DNA of 64,000 bases, taken from Tranzscheliella williamsii (Eukaryota > Basidiomycota > Ustilaginomycetes > Ustilaginales > Ustilaginaceae). The stretch is from positions 1 through 64,000 of the forward strand of contig JALBYF010000083.1 of assembly GCA_023212725.1 (NCBI GenBank). Reading direction: 5' to 3'. Positions within the stretch are counted from its first letter, which is position 1; each line of letters opens with the position of its first letter. The position numbers and the translations under genes are program-made. This document shows positions 51,080 through 62,000 of the stretch, one piece after another. Below the pieces are notes generated by a model. It did no database searches. It saw nothing but the letters and a program-made list of their open reading frames with translations, and was not told the DNA's origin.

Positions 51080-51519
51080 AACCAGCCCCATGCCGCGCAG
51101 CATCTTGCTTTCACGTCATGCTGAATCAAAGCGATCACTCATGCAAGACACGCCGATACCATGCCACGACATGACGCTTCCAAGAACTTTCCTTCGCAGA
51201 GAGTATACAGAAGTGCGTGCGTAGATCGGCGCGGCCTGAAGAAGAGTAGAGACAGCGCGGCGTAATCAGTGTAATGAGGTCCAACCGATCGGCGAGAAGA
51301 AGGGCATAAATAGGTAACTGTTCGAGAAAGAAAGGTATGGGACACGCTATACGATGCGTGGTGGATGGATGGGTGCGGACGAGCCAAGGTATGCATGGCT
51401 CGTCGCGGCGGACCCTCGGGACAGGACAGAACCGTGAAATGGGTTGAGATGGGGGAAGAGCTAGCGCGGCGATCCTGAAAAAACAAGCATGGACAGGGGT
51501 ATAGGTTCCGAAACGCCTC
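51080..51519. other. convergent 3' intergenic region
   Basis: AOS1 (plus) and the GPI-protein gene (minus) end facing this region. Possible frames are short and unconvincing. Confidence 0.4.
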
Positions 51520-52500
51520 TTAGAGAGCGATGACGACGAGTGCGGAAGCGACCGAGGCTACGACGCCAACAGCCAGCTTACCAGCATGCTGTTTGAAGCC
51601 AGAGTTCTGGGCAGTACCTCCTTGGACGACGGTGTAGTTTGGCGTTTCTCCCTTCTTTGCGACGGCGTAGTTGGCGGCGTACTGACCCGGTTTGCCACAC
51701 GTATCGCCATAGTTGTCGCTGCAGGTGGAGATGCACGTGTTCTGGTCGCTGACACCCGTGTCGGGCTTGATGCAGGCATCTTTGCAGGCAGTGTATCTGC
51801 CCTGGCAATCGGCAAGCATAACGGGCCACTGATACTGCTCGAGTCGGCTAGCCCCCTTGCTGCATGAACATGCGACTCCCATGTGCTCTGTCTCGCAAAA
51901 GTTGTTGAGCTTGGCATCCGCCTCCACGCATCCAGCGGTCTCGCAGAAGCTCATCTGGCTCTGACAGAGGGCGGTTTTGCTCTCCTCGGAGGAAGAGTTG
52001 TGCGCCAAGTTCCAGTTGATCTTGGGAAGACCTGAAGTATCGGCAAAAACCACCTGGTAGGGATTGCTGAGTAGGCTCGGTAAAGACAGGAAAGTACCTG
52101 TGGCGGTAGCACTGGGTAGGGTGAAGTTGGAAGACGCGGACTGATTAAACGCAGGCACCGACGAGGGTAGAGCGGTGACATCGATGATGCCCTTGGATGA
52201 CGGGGTGGGTTCAGGGATGGCGGTAACGGTTCCTGCAGCAAACGCTGGCGAGCTGACTGGGGCACTGGTCTCAGATAGAGCTGCCTGGTTGGGGACAGAC
52301 TGATTGGCAACGGTGGCTTCGGTACCAGTTGGCGAGGTCAGAGCGGCATTGGGAGTGCTAGAGGAAGGCGCATCGGATGGCGTTGCAGAGGCGTCACCAG
52401 AAGATTGAACGAGACCAAGGGAAAGCGAATTCTGTGCTGAGACAGACGGGACGGCGAGTAGCACTGCCGAGAGCGCCAGGAGAGACGCCGTACACTTCAT
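51520..52500 (-). CDS. secreted GPI-anchored Cys-rich protein (DUF7707-like)
   Basis: A 326-aa protein with a clear signal peptide (MKCTASLLALSAVLLAVPSVSA), a Ser/Thr/Ala/Pro-rich stretch to about residue 145 that should be heavily O-glycosylated, then a compact Cys-rich domain (about 150-275). The domain contains at least ten Cys, including CQSQMSFCETAGC, CETEHMGVACSC, CQGRYTACKDAC and CISTCSDNYGDTC. The C-terminal 20 residues are hydrophobic (LAVGVVASVASALVVIAL), consistent with a GPI-attachment signal. This arrangement resembles fungal surface proteins of the DUF7707 type. The assignment is from the Cys spacing by memory and is moderate. Function is unknown; a cell-wall location is inferred. 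Confidence 0.82.
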   Translation of the reverse strand: MKCTASLLALSAVLLAVPSVSAQNSLSLGLVQSSGDASATPSDAPSSSTPNAALTSPTGTEATVANQSVPNQAALSETSAPVSSPAFAAGTVTAIPEPTPSSKGIIDVTALPSSVPAFNQSASSNFTLPSATATGTFLSLPSLLSNPYQVVFADTSGLPKINWNLAHNSSSEESKTALCQSQMSFCETAGCVEADAKLNNFCETEHMGVACSCSKGASRLEQYQWPVMLADCQGRYTACKDACIKPDTGVSDQNTCISTCSDNYGDTCGKPGQYAANYAVAKKGETPNYTVVQGGTAQNSGFKQHAGKLAVGVVASVASALVVIAL

Positions 52501-53761
52501 CTTGCGCAGTAGTGGAGTGCGGCAAGTAAGGCAAGTAACCTCGAGAAGGTCGCAGAATCTTTAGAAAGCCACGAAAGGAAGTGCAAATCAAGAAACAGAG
52601 ACACAGGACGAGGTAGCGAAAGAAGGAGCTACTCTCGAAAGGAAGATGGAGTTACTGTAGGTCTGCGGATGGTGAAGATGAGCAGAAGGAGGAAGCGACG
52701 AGGTATGGAGTACAGAAACGAAGAGAAAAGGGCAACGACCTGCTGCAAAGGAAACAACCAAGTTCGTTTGCGGGGAAAGGCACGGTGGGAACGAATTGGA
52801 GCAAGGCAAGGCCAGGCTAGGCAAGGCAAGGCAAGAGGCAGACTCAAGAAAGAAGGCGAAGCGAAAGCGAAGGCATCCAAGCTGAAAGCGGCGGTTGAAT
52901 TTCAGCATGAGCCGAAAGGGCGGTGGAAATAGATTTGAATACGGGCAAGCGGCCTGCACTTGTGCCTTCGCTGGTCTTGATCTTCAAAGCGGCAAAGCGG
53001 CGGGATAAATGGATAGATGCGTAGATCGATCGGCTACCTACCAGCCATAGTGCATGTATACTTGCATAACAATTAATTCCTTGTGCTTGATATTGCAAGC
53101 GGGCTCAAACCAGGAGCTGCAGAAACACCGAAACAGGAAGCGCGATGCAGGCAAACAGAGGCAACACGTACTAGTTTAAAGAAGAGTGACTCAAACGCCT
53201 ACGTACCTGACTACTGCTCACACTGTTAGACGAAAGACCTCTTCTGCTCAAGACAGAACGGAGCTGACATCCATGAATAGCCAAAGTTCGAGGGAGCTCT
53301 TGCTCATCGCTTCTCTCCTGCATAGCTGATGCAGAGACGATGATGGCTATACTACTCTCGCAACGCAATCACGTTTGTCTATCCTCTCATCACCACGACA
53401 ACCAATCGGCGAGCTGCCCCGTCGGCTAGCAGATCAGTGGGGTTTTAGGCCGCTGCCAACCTATGTATGGACTGTGCATACATCATCTGTTCATATGTGT
53501 TTATGAATCCTTCAGCAAGGATGAATTGTTATGCGGGGTAGCGTGGGTAAAGCCGTGCCGATCGCGCCGATAAAATTGATCATCTGCCCGATAAGAGGGT
53601 TCTAATCACGTCTCGTCTTGCCAGATCGATATTTTTGCTGGACCCTGAGGAGCTAGCTTAACTCCACCTTGGTTCTTCTCAAACCTCTTCCCACCTCTCA
53701 GGATCCGCGAGGGGGCCATCACAAGAGGCAGCTAATCACCCCATCCGTTGCGGCAGTCAAT
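52501..53761. other. divergent GPI-protein/RRN7 intergenic region
   Basis: A 1.26-kb gap. The first 450 bases (on the minus strand, the 5' side of the GPI-protein gene) are purine-rich on the plus strand, with a short AGGCA tandem repeat. No coding exon was recognised. Confidence 0.45.
52802..52838 (+). repeat. short AGGCA/GCAAG tandem repeat
   Basis: About seven copies of a five-base word, mostly GCAAG with GCCAG and GCTAG variants, lie in the upstream region of the GPI-protein gene. This is a simple sequence. Confidence 0.75.
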
Positions 53762-56614
53762 ATGCCGCTGGCATCCTCTTCACGACTCCCGTCCTTCTCC
53801 CAACCCAACTCCTCTCGATCGTCCGACTTCAACGACTTGCTTTTCAGCCAGCCCTCATCCCCTCCCGCCCACCTTGATCAACTCCACGACGATGACAAGT
53901 CGGCCCGCCGCCCTCGTTGTCCAGAATGTGGCACAAAGAAGATGCACCTCCGCTCGGGTCAGTTGGTCTGTAAGCGTGGCCACGTGCAGCAGGACTTCAG
54001 AGTCGAACAGGCCGGGGAGGACGAATATATCGGCGACGGCATAGCCCGCAAGCAGAGATCGAAACGCGTCGAGAAAGTACGAAGGCTCAAGAGCCAGCAT
54101 ACTCCCTACTACTCCCTTCCAGACACCGACGTCGAGCCCGAAGACTCTGAGGACGGTGACGCTCAACCTCGTGGTCTCGATGCTTTCGAACAGGCGCAGG
54201 CGAGTCCACCGGCCGGAGGCATTGCATCGGAGGATATCCCCTTGGGTGGGCGCCGTCGCAGAAGCCTTCCTCCTCTCTCCGACAGGGAAGATTCCATTTT
54301 TGAATCTGGCTTCGAGTCGGATATTACCCTAGGAGGCTCTCGTAGGAAGGGTGTTCGAACTGTATGGCGCGCAGGTGTGGGTCTGCAGGGAGCCTTCGAA
54401 GGCCGCTTTTCCTCGCTTCAATGTCTCCAGCTGGTCCTACGACTCCAGTTGCAAGCATTGCATCATCTTTGGGGCGATAGGCTGCCACCTCAGACTGAGG
54501 CTGTCGCACGCGACTTATGGGCCATGCTTGTTTCTCGCCTACCCGCCTCCCACTTCCCTCCTGAACCTCTTGTCGCCGCCACTTTCGACTGGCATACTCG
54601 AACCGGCCTATCACAAACCGAAGCTCAAAACCGTTTTCCGGATCATCCTGCTTTCGACCCAGAAGAGGAGGACAAAGACCATCGGCGCAGAATGATGTTT
54701 GATTTGTATGACAGAAATAGAGGTAAGGCTGCTTGCAAGAAACAAGGGCAACCCTCGAACAACGCAGATGGATTGCGCGCCGCCAAACAGCAGATCGATG
54801 CAATCCTTGATAGTTCTGGTGGATATCGTGTGGGTGGCAAGCGAACAAATACAGACGAGCTTATCGATACAGACATTCTCCCAGACCCTGAAGACCAGCT
54901 TGCCGAGCTCGACCCCATCTTTGCGGAACAGAGAGCCTCGCGGATGTACGACCGGGACCAAAATCGAGCACGCGCAGCAGATGGCCCGAACAAGAGGCAA
55001 CGCAAGGGACGAGGATATTCGAACAACACGGCAGAGGAGACTGACCAGCTGGATAGCCAAGCTGATTCTAGCCCTACTGATACGGATAGCACTTCCGATC
55101 GCGACAACGACGGCCAACAGCAGGGGTCCAAGTGGACATCTTGGGCTACAGTGTCGCGAGAGCTGAAAGCGCTTCGCCAGCTCGCCAAACTGCCCTCCAC
55201 GATCTCCATCATTTATCTCTCCCTCTGGCTTTTCAAGGTTCCTGTCCTCTGGGCCGACCTAACTAGCCTAATGGCATCGTACAAGATCCCTTACCTGAAC
55301 GCGGTACATCAGCTTCCCCTAGCTCTGACGCGCCTTCTGAACGCAGACGACGTTCGAGGTACTTCCTTGGATGCGGACTACATCCCGGCCATCACTGCCC
55401 TCCACTCACACACTTTGCAGCTGGCAAGCCTCTACAAGAAGACTTACAACATCGATTTCGGAGAGGGCAATACGCCGGGAATGCTTTCGCGCCTGGTCTA
55501 CAGCATGGCTCTGCCACCGCCCTTCTATGCAGCCGCGAAACAGGTCGTTGGCTTCATCGGAAGTGCATCTTCGGCCTTACTCGGCGAAGAGGAGGGTTCG
55601 TCATCCCATGACCCCGACAGCCCTTCTACGACGATGCAGACCGGTGTTGTCAGGCTCAAATTGCTGCCGCGTGAGTTCCTCCTCATGGCCGCGCTGCTTA
55701 CAGTTGTTAAGATGCGCTATGGTTTTGACGGCCGTGACCGTTACGAAACAATGTTGGAGGAGGACCGCGGGAAAGAACCGGCGACAGAACGAGCTGGACC
55801 TTCTCCACCTGATCAAAAAGGAGAGGGAATGGTCTCGTGCGCGCCATTGATGGGACCATGGCTTTCTGTGCTTGACGCGCACGCCGAGCGTCTCAAAAGC
55901 TCAACGACTACGGTCTGGGACACTAGCCTCGATTTGGAGGCACTCGACATGACGGACGAGCAGATGGAGGCGTACGCGACGTTTGCCGAACAGAATCTGG
56001 TGCTGGCCAACGAGATCGATCTGTTCGAGTGGCGCAGGAAGGAAAGTCGGCGGCGGTGGGTCAGCTTTGCCGACTTTCTCGGGCACGATGCTGCCGATGC
56101 TCCCGACCTGGCGGCGGCGAGCGAAGCCGCGCAGGCTACCGCAGCGACTGGGCTCGAGGGGTTGTTTGCGCAAGATGTGCGGCGGTTGTACAAGAGACAT
56201 GTTGCGCGGCCGGGTGGTTCTGCGCTGGGCGCTGAGGGGCAAGTTGCAGACGGGCAGGGGGGGCCGTTGGCGTGCGGGTCGCTGTACGCCATGCACAGCT
56301 TTACGCGCGACCCGTGCGGGCTCGCCTATGTGGCCGCCTACCCGCGGCTCATCGCTCACGCAAGCCGCATCGTCGGCATCCGCCCCCGCGCCTTCCACTC
56401 GCCCCTCGACTGGCACATCGTCCAGCAAACCCGCGCCTCCCGCCTCCCGCCCACCGCCATCCAGCGCAACCTCGAGCACAGCTTCGCCATGCAGGGCTTC
56501 CTCGAACTCGTAGAACAGTCCCTCCTCACCCGCATCCGCCTCCGCCGCGCCCCCCTCGACGCAGCCACCAAGCCCCTCGCCCAGCAGAGTCGCGCCAGCC
56601 ACGCATCCGCTTAG
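53762..56614 (+). CDS. RRN7: RNA polymerase I core-factor subunit Rrn7 (TFIIB-related)
   Basis: TFIIB-like factor of RNA polymerase I that recruits the enzyme to rDNA promoters; the animal counterpart is TAF1B. The ATG at 53762 gives 950 aa. After a short Ser-rich stretch, the RRN7-type zinc ribbon is evident: Cys53, Cys56, Cys70 and His74 in CPECGTKKMHLRSGQLVCKRGH. LQCLQLVLRLQLQALHHLWG and the following segments fit the N-terminal cyclin-fold region, separated by an acidic low-complexity insert (about 385-485). A second ordered region follows (about 510-830: LWLFKVPVLWADL...REFLLMAALLTVVKMRYGFDG). It is longer than yeast Rrn7 (514 aa) because of the inserts and a C-terminal extension. Single exon; the 168-nt gap to the facing DHHC gene suggests overlapping 3' ends. 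Confidence 0.9.
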   Translation: MPLASSSRLPSFSQPNSSRSSDFNDLLFSQPSSPPAHLDQLHDDDKSARRPRCPECGTKKMHLRSGQLVCKRGHVQQDFRVEQAGEDEYIGDGIARKQRSKRVEKVRRLKSQHTPYYSLPDTDVEPEDSEDGDAQPRGLDAFEQAQASPPAGGIASEDIPLGGRRRRSLPPLSDREDSIFESGFESDITLGGSRRKGVRTVWRAGVGLQGAFEGRFSSLQCLQLVLRLQLQALHHLWGDRLPPQTEAVARDLWAMLVSRLPASHFPPEPLVAATFDWHTRTGLSQTEAQNRFPDHPAFDPEEEDKDHRRRMMFDLYDRNRGKAACKKQGQPSNNADGLRAAKQQIDAILDSSGGYRVGGKRTNTDELIDTDILPDPEDQLAELDPIFAEQRASRMYDRDQNRARAADGPNKRQRKGRGYSNNTAEETDQLDSQADSSPTDTDSTSDRDNDGQQQGSKWTSWATVSRELKALRQLAKLPSTISIIYLSLWLFKVPVLWADLTSLMASYKIPYLNAVHQLPLALTRLLNADDVRGTSLDADYIPAITALHSHTLQLASLYKKTYNIDFGEGNTPGMLSRLVYSMALPPPFYAAAKQVVGFIGSASSALLGEEEGSSSHDPDSPSTTMQTGVVRLKLLPREFLLMAALLTVVKMRYGFDGRDRYETMLEEDRGKEPATERAGPSPPDQKGEGMVSCAPLMGPWLSVLDAHAERLKSSTTTVWDTSLDLEALDMTDEQMEAYATFAEQNLVLANEIDLFEWRRKESRRRWVSFADFLGHDAADAPDLAAASEAAQATAATGLEGLFAQDVRRLYKRHVARPGGSALGAEGQVADGQGGPLACGSLYAMHSFTRDPCGLAYVAAYPRLIAHASRIVGIRPRAFHSPLDWHIVQQTRASRLPPTAIQRNLEHSFAMQGFLELVEQSLLTRIRLRRAPLDAATKPLAQQSRASHASA

Positions 56615-56782
56615 CCACTCCCGTCCCACGCTACCTGTAGCCACCGGCCTCCCATCACCGCCTCGCACAAGCTCCCCTCGCGTCGCGTCCGGATATCCCT
56701 TGAAAAGGCCTGCTTGTCCATGTTGTCAAGGCTTAGTACATGTTCTGGGCGGGTGGACGCAAAGGTCAGAGGATGACACGTC

Positions 56783-58483
56783 TTATGCTTGCAGGTGGTC
56801 TGTGGAGGGCATTGCGTGCTCGGTGTCGCTCTCGTCGTCGACGCCGTAGAGGACGAAGGACTTCTTGGGTGCGTCACCCCACTCTACCTCGCCGTGGGCG
56901 CCTTTGAAGGTGCGGGGGAGGGCTTGCATGTCTGCGGGCGGGCGGGGCTCGTCTGCGCTGTCCGGCGGCAGGGTGCGCTCGCGGTACCCGAAGCGCGTCG
57001 CCCCGTCTGAGCTGCCATAGACGGATGTGTCGCCATCCGAGTCGGTCGAATACCGCTGCGTGGAGTCCTCGGAGGGGCGCGGCCCGCTCCTCCGCCCCCT
57101 CGCCTCGTCGCGTACCCGGATGGACGCGGTGACGGCCTCGAGCTTCTCCAGCGTCCGCGTGTCGACGAGGAAGCAGAATCCGTCTCCCTCCGGCTCGCCT
57201 ACCGGCACACCCCACAGCCACCAGCGCCGCCCCATCACCTGCCGCCAGTTCTCTGCCGCCCCGACATCGTACACGTTGAGCTTGCTCGCCTTCTTGAGCG
57301 CACGCCGCTCGTCCCGTGTGAGGTGCTCGTCAGGCCGCCAGTTGGCATCATTCCGATTGCTTTCCTGCCCGGCCCCTCTCACTTGCAACGAGGGATGCGC
57401 TGCCGCAGTATCAGGAAGCCCTTCTGCCCCATCGCGGTCGCTGGAGGCGCGGCCGAGCATACTGCGCAGACGGTCCTCGACCTTTGTCCGGTTCGGAGTC
57501 GGTCGGGCGCGCAACCGCACCCGCCCCGATCCCTCCATGCTCTCGATCGTCGTCCTGTTCTTGCATATCAGCCACGCATGGTAGCCCGCGAACGGCACCA
57601 GACTGGCACCAAAGATGAAAGCAAGGAAGAAGACCATGGCCCAACCGAGCGGGCTTGTCTCGAAGCCATTCTCTTCTTTGTCGACGTAGGTCAACAAGGC
57701 CCTGCCGGTTTCTTGGCATGCATAGACGCAGAAAAGCGCCGTGTAGGCGAGGAAGAGGAAGAAAGGCTTGTGGTTGCGGAGCCCGACGCACCGGTTGGCA
57801 AGCCAGGGGCAGTGATGGTCCATCCGCAGGACGCAGCGCTGGCACGTGCTGCAGTGGTGCGCACGGTCTGGCTTAGGCGCGTCGCACTTGTTGCACCACC
57901 GCGGCTCGCCAGACGACTTGACCCAAAGGTTCGATCGCGTCTCGACCGCGGTCACCGCCGGCCGGCGGAGGCGCTGCAGGTCGTCCAGCTGCTCGCGTCC
58001 GGACCTGGCGGGATACTGCGGCTGCCCTGGGATGTGTGCATCCAGTAGTGATGCGTGCGCTGATGCCTCCTCGCCGCCGCTGCCATCGCGCGGCCTAGCG
58101 CGTCCGGTTTCCAAAAACGACTGAGTCTCTTCACCATGCTCCAGCTCGTACTCGCTCGCTGGCCCCGCACCGCCTGCCGTTCCCCAGCTTTCGTGGTCTC
58201 GGCGACGTGACAGCGGCGCCCCCGGTTCCCTGAAAACAGCAACGACAAAGCTCCATATCGCGCCTCCCGCCAGTGCTGTTGATACGACGACCTCGCCGAG
58301 CGCAGCTCCCCACTGGCCTTTGCGTGCGAGATGGTACTGCACACCGAGTGAGAGAGTGATCGTCAACGAGGCATACGCCAACAGGCTCACAATGAAGACA
58401 AAGGGCAGCCAGCGTATATTGCTACATAGCTTCTTGACCCATCCAGGCGCTCTGGGATCGCGCGCATCGCAGGTGAACCCCAT
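56783..58483 (-). CDS. DHHC-type protein S-palmitoyltransferase (Pfa3-like)
   Basis: Multi-pass membrane enzyme that adds palmitate to protein cysteines. The ATG at 58483 ([14 protein letters not shown]) gives 566 aa; the 15 bases upstream start with GTG. Membrane segments lie at about 24-47, 63-83, 238-258 and 278-303. Between the second and third is the Cys-rich domain [19 protein letters not shown]...[15 protein letters not shown], with the active-site Cys in DHHC at 222-225. The conserved TTxE motif is NRTTIESME. The long N-terminal cytosolic loop (about 90-190) and roughly 250-residue tail are acidic and Ser/Arg-rich. The arrangement resembles vacuolar Pfa3 or ZDHHC15-type enzymes. The ortholog is inferred, since Swf1 and Pfa4 differ in length. 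Confidence 0.92.
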   Translation of the reverse strand: MGFTCDARDPRAPGWVKKLCSNIRWLPFVFIVSLLAYASLTITLSLGVQYHLARKGQWGAALGEVVVSTALAGGAIWSFVVAVFREPGAPLSRRRDHESWGTAGGAGPASEYELEHGEETQSFLETGRARPRDGSGGEEASAHASLLDAHIPGQPQYPARSGREQLDDLQRLRRPAVTAVETRSNLWVKSSGEPRWCNKCDAPKPDRAHHCSTCQRCVLRMDHHCPWLANRCVGLRNHKPFFLFLAYTALFCVYACQETGRALLTYVDKEENGFETSPLGWAMVFFLAFIFGASLVPFAGYHAWLICKNRTTIESMEGSGRVRLRARPTPNRTKVEDRLRSMLGRASSDRDGAEGLPDTAAAHPSLQVRGAGQESNRNDANWRPDEHLTRDERRALKKASKLNVYDVGAAENWRQVMGRRWWLWGVPVGEPEGDGFCFLVDTRTLEKLEAVTASIRVRDEARGRRSGPRPSEDSTQRYSTDSDGDTSVYGSSDGATRFGYRERTLPPDSADEPRPPADMQALPRTFKGAHGEVEWGDAPKKSFVLYGVDDESDTEHAMPSTDHLQA

Positions 58484-58740
58484 GGCTCTCCAACTCACAA
58501 CGCTTATCGCTCTCGTAATCAGGGCCTGCTATCCAAATCCGGCATTGGCGTGGCGTGTGTAAATAGGCTCGGAGGCGGAGAAGGCCTAGGCTGTGACTTT
58601 AGCCAGAACAATCACAATGTAGGCTTGTCCGAGGCTAAGTGTCGAGCGTGGGAATGTGACCAGGACAGTAGCTCGAGCAATTCAAAAAGGCGGTGCGGAG
58701 CGCGACAAGCCCGTCATAGCCCAAGTGTGAGTAGGTAAAG

Positions 58741-58820
58741 TGTGAAGGTGTGGGAGTGTGAAGGTGTGGGAGTGTGAAGGTGTGGGAGTGTGAAGGTGTG
58801 GGAGTGTGAAGGTGTAAGAG
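58741..58820 (+). repeat. 16-bp tandem repeat (TGTGAAGGTGTGGGAG)n
   Basis: Four perfect copies followed by a fifth with two substitutions (GGTGTAAGAG). The near-perfect copies point to recent expansion. The array sits about 275 bp before the RAD50 start and about 260 bp before the DHHC start. Confidence 0.96.
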
Positions 58821-58876
58821 AGAGAGTGTGAGTGTGAGTATGAGTGTGAGTGTGAGTGTGAGTGTGTGAGTGAGTC
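58819..58876 (+). repeat. TGTGAG hexamer microsatellite
   Basis: Directly follows the 16-bp array: AGAGAG, then about eight TGTGAG or TATGAG units. It is probably the same slippage-prone tract that gave rise to the larger unit. Confidence 0.9.
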
Positions 58877-59095
58877 GGTTTTGTGGAGAGCAACACTTGA
58901 GCGGATGATGCGACAGTTGTGAGATCTTTAGTAACTCAGCCATTCACAGATTCCACACCTCCATCTCCTGACCTCATTGTGATTCCGTCGTCGCCCACAG
59001 TAGCTGGCACATACGGCTCTGTCGAGGTCGCCACCGTCTGTTCGGGGCAGATCCGGAGGCGCTGAGCTGCTGTTGTCGGGCTGCTTCACGACATC

Positions 59096-62000
59096 ATGGC
59101 ATCGCTCGACAAGCTCGCCATCCGTGGCGTGCGCTCCTTCGATGACAAATCCATCAACATCATCCAGTTCTTCCAGCCCTTGACCGTGATCGTGGGCTAC
59201 AACGGTAGCGGCAAAACTACCATCATCGAATGTCTCAAGTATGCCAGTACCGGCGATCTGCCCCCGAATACCAAGGGCGGGGCTTTCGTCCACGACCCTC
59301 AGATGGCCACCTCGAACGAAGTAAAAGCCCAGGTCCGGCTACGCTTCTACGCAGCTAACAGAGTCCGGATGAACTGTGTCCGCAACCTACAAGTCTCTCG
59401 CAAGAAAGGTGGCGGTCTTACCATGAAGACGCTAGAAGGTCTCCTGCAGATTGCCGACGATGACGCCAAGTCGGGAAAACGAGGCACACTGTCGACGAAA
59501 TGCTCCGAGCTAGACGAGGAGATACCGAGACTTCTGGGTGCCTCAAAAGCTATTCTCGAAAACGTCATCTTCTGCCATCAAGAGGATAGCAACTGGCCCT
59601 TGTCCGAGCCAGCCAGCCTCAAGAAGAAGTTTGATGACATTTTCGAGGCGACCCGATATACCAAGGCGCTCGACAATATCAAATCGCTACGAAAGGATCG
59701 CACTAACCAGCTTAAGGTGGACAAGGCCGCTCTGGAAGGTCTTAAGGTCGACAAAGACAGAGCCGATATCATCAGATCCAAAATGACTCATCTGCAATCT
59801 GATCTGGCAGACAAAGAGGCTAGGCTTGAAGACCTCAATGAGGAGATCCGAGTCAAGACCGTGCAAAACACCAAATTCTATGACGAGGCGACCAAGTTTC
59901 GAGAGATCGTCAGCCGTGCCGAAGCCTTGGAGGAGAAGGAAAGGCTGCATAAGGAGAACATGGCCGCACTGCAGGCTTCCATGACCTTCATCAAAGAGTC
60001 CGACGAAGAATTGCAGAAGCGTAAGCAGACCTTTCGTGTCCATCTAGACCAAAATCGCAATAAAATCAACACATACAAGAAAGACATCGCCGAAAAAGAA
60101 GACGAAGTCAACACCCTCGAACAACAGCATAGGAAAAGGCTTTCCGAAAAGGGTGGCTTAGAGGCCGAAAAGCGCAGCCATGAACAGGCAAAGGAAAGAA
60201 GGGAGGCATCAATCCAGAAACTTAGCAACGCGCTTGGTATCAAAGGGTTCGGAAGCGTAGGCTTCACTGATGTACAGATCCAAGATTTCCAGCAGCGGGT
60301 TCGCGAAGAATTGCGAAAGCTAGACGGTGAGCTCGCAAAAATGCGAGAGAAGAATGCCGACAAAGACGAAGAGCTGAGCACAGCGTGGCAAACACTGCGA
60401 GCAGACCTGCGGGCTAAGCAAAGTGCTCGAGAGCAACTAACCGAAGCCATCAAAAGAGCCAAAGACAAGATCAAGCGTGCACAGGATGAGCTGGAGGAAT
60501 TCACACTCACCAGCGCCGATCTTGATGCCGCAGAGCAAGATCGGGACGGGCTGGCAACAAAAGCGGCTGCTGCCCAGAAAGAATTCGACAGCGCCAACTT
60601 TGACGAACAGATCCGCCAAAAAACTCTAGAGATCAGAGAGAAAGATGATCTCCGAGAAGAAAGAACTTCGGAGATGACTATGCTGAATCGTCATGCAGAG
60701 CTTCATGCTTCCCTGGGTATGAAGATGCGCGAGTCCGAAAATCGGAAGAACACTGCGAAGGCTCTCTTTGATAGACACAAAACGGTGCTGCTGAAAAGCA
60801 TTGGAGATGAGCCGGCGCTTGAAGACGTTGAGAGCAGGGTCAACAGAAGCTTGTCAAACCAGGAAAAGCAGCTCGCCATGCTCGAATCGGCCGACCAGGA
60901 AGAAAACAAACAGCTGCAGCAAGTCGAGTCCGCGCTGTCCTTTGCTCGAAAGCAGCTCAAGGACAAACGTGACATGATTTCAGAGCTGCAGAAGAACATC
61001 GACGAGATCTTAGACCCAGACTTTAGGAATGCTGAAGAGGCTGTGAAGATCTGCGCGGAAGAGATTGCAGCCGCCAAGGATGAGTATGCATCCATCGATT
61101 CTCTGGATTCATTCCTACGCAGAGTGCTACGGGAAGCAAAGTCCAAGGGCCATTGTTTAGCTTGTAACAGAGGCGTCACCCCCTCTGAGTATGCTGCTAT
61201 CGAGAAGCACGTCAATACAACACTCAACGCGAGCGATACGCAAGCCAAAAAATCGTCACTCAAAGAGGATATCGACGGCTGGATGCAACGTCAGACAGAA
61301 TGTCAAATTGCTCTCGCTAAGGAGACGCAGCTCAAGAGCATCCAGAAAGATGAGCTAGCCGTGCTTGAACGAAGTATCAAGGAGAACGAAACAAAGTTGA
61401 AGGAGGCTTCAAAAGCAGCAGAACTGTCGTCTTCAGAGTTGGAGAAACAGCGAGGAGAATTGAAGGAGCTTCAGTCATTGAAAAGGGTCGCCGCAGATAT
61501 CTCACGCCTTTCAATGGAGGCCAAAGACCTTGACAATGAGGTAGAAGCTCTGCAAAATGACCTGGCAAGCACCGGATCGACCCAGACCGGGGAACAGATT
61601 CAAGCAGAGGTTGATCAGCTGGCATCGACCATCAAAACCTTGAAAAGGGAGCTGAACGGCTTGCAGCAGAATCGCGAAACGAAGCGAAGCCTCATATCGA
61701 GTTTAGAGAGAGACACCCATCGAGCCGAGATGAACCTGGTCAAGAAAAAGGAAGAATATGCAAGGAAGGAGACTCTCGACAATCAGCTTTCCGAGCAAAC
61801 ATCGGAGTGCGAGGCGAAGCAAAAAGAGGCTAAGAAGCTCGACTCGGAAATTGAAAATGCTAGCGGACCGATCCGCCGCGCAAAAGAAGAGCTCGAGGCT
61901 TTCAAGAGCGAGGCCGCAGAGAAGGAAGACGGGCTCAAAGCGCAGGCCGACAAACTGGAAAGCTCTTTGAAGGAAATCCGCGAATTGAATGCTGCTGTTG

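Larger units (their letters stand above)
58484..59095. promoter_or_regulatory. bidirectional DHHC/RAD50 upstream region with minisatellite
   Basis: A 612-bp gap between two divergent genes. It contains the 16-bp repeat array and a GTGAGT-rich simple sequence described separately. No exon was seen. The last 200 bases are pyrimidine-rich and lead into RAD50. Confidence 0.5.
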
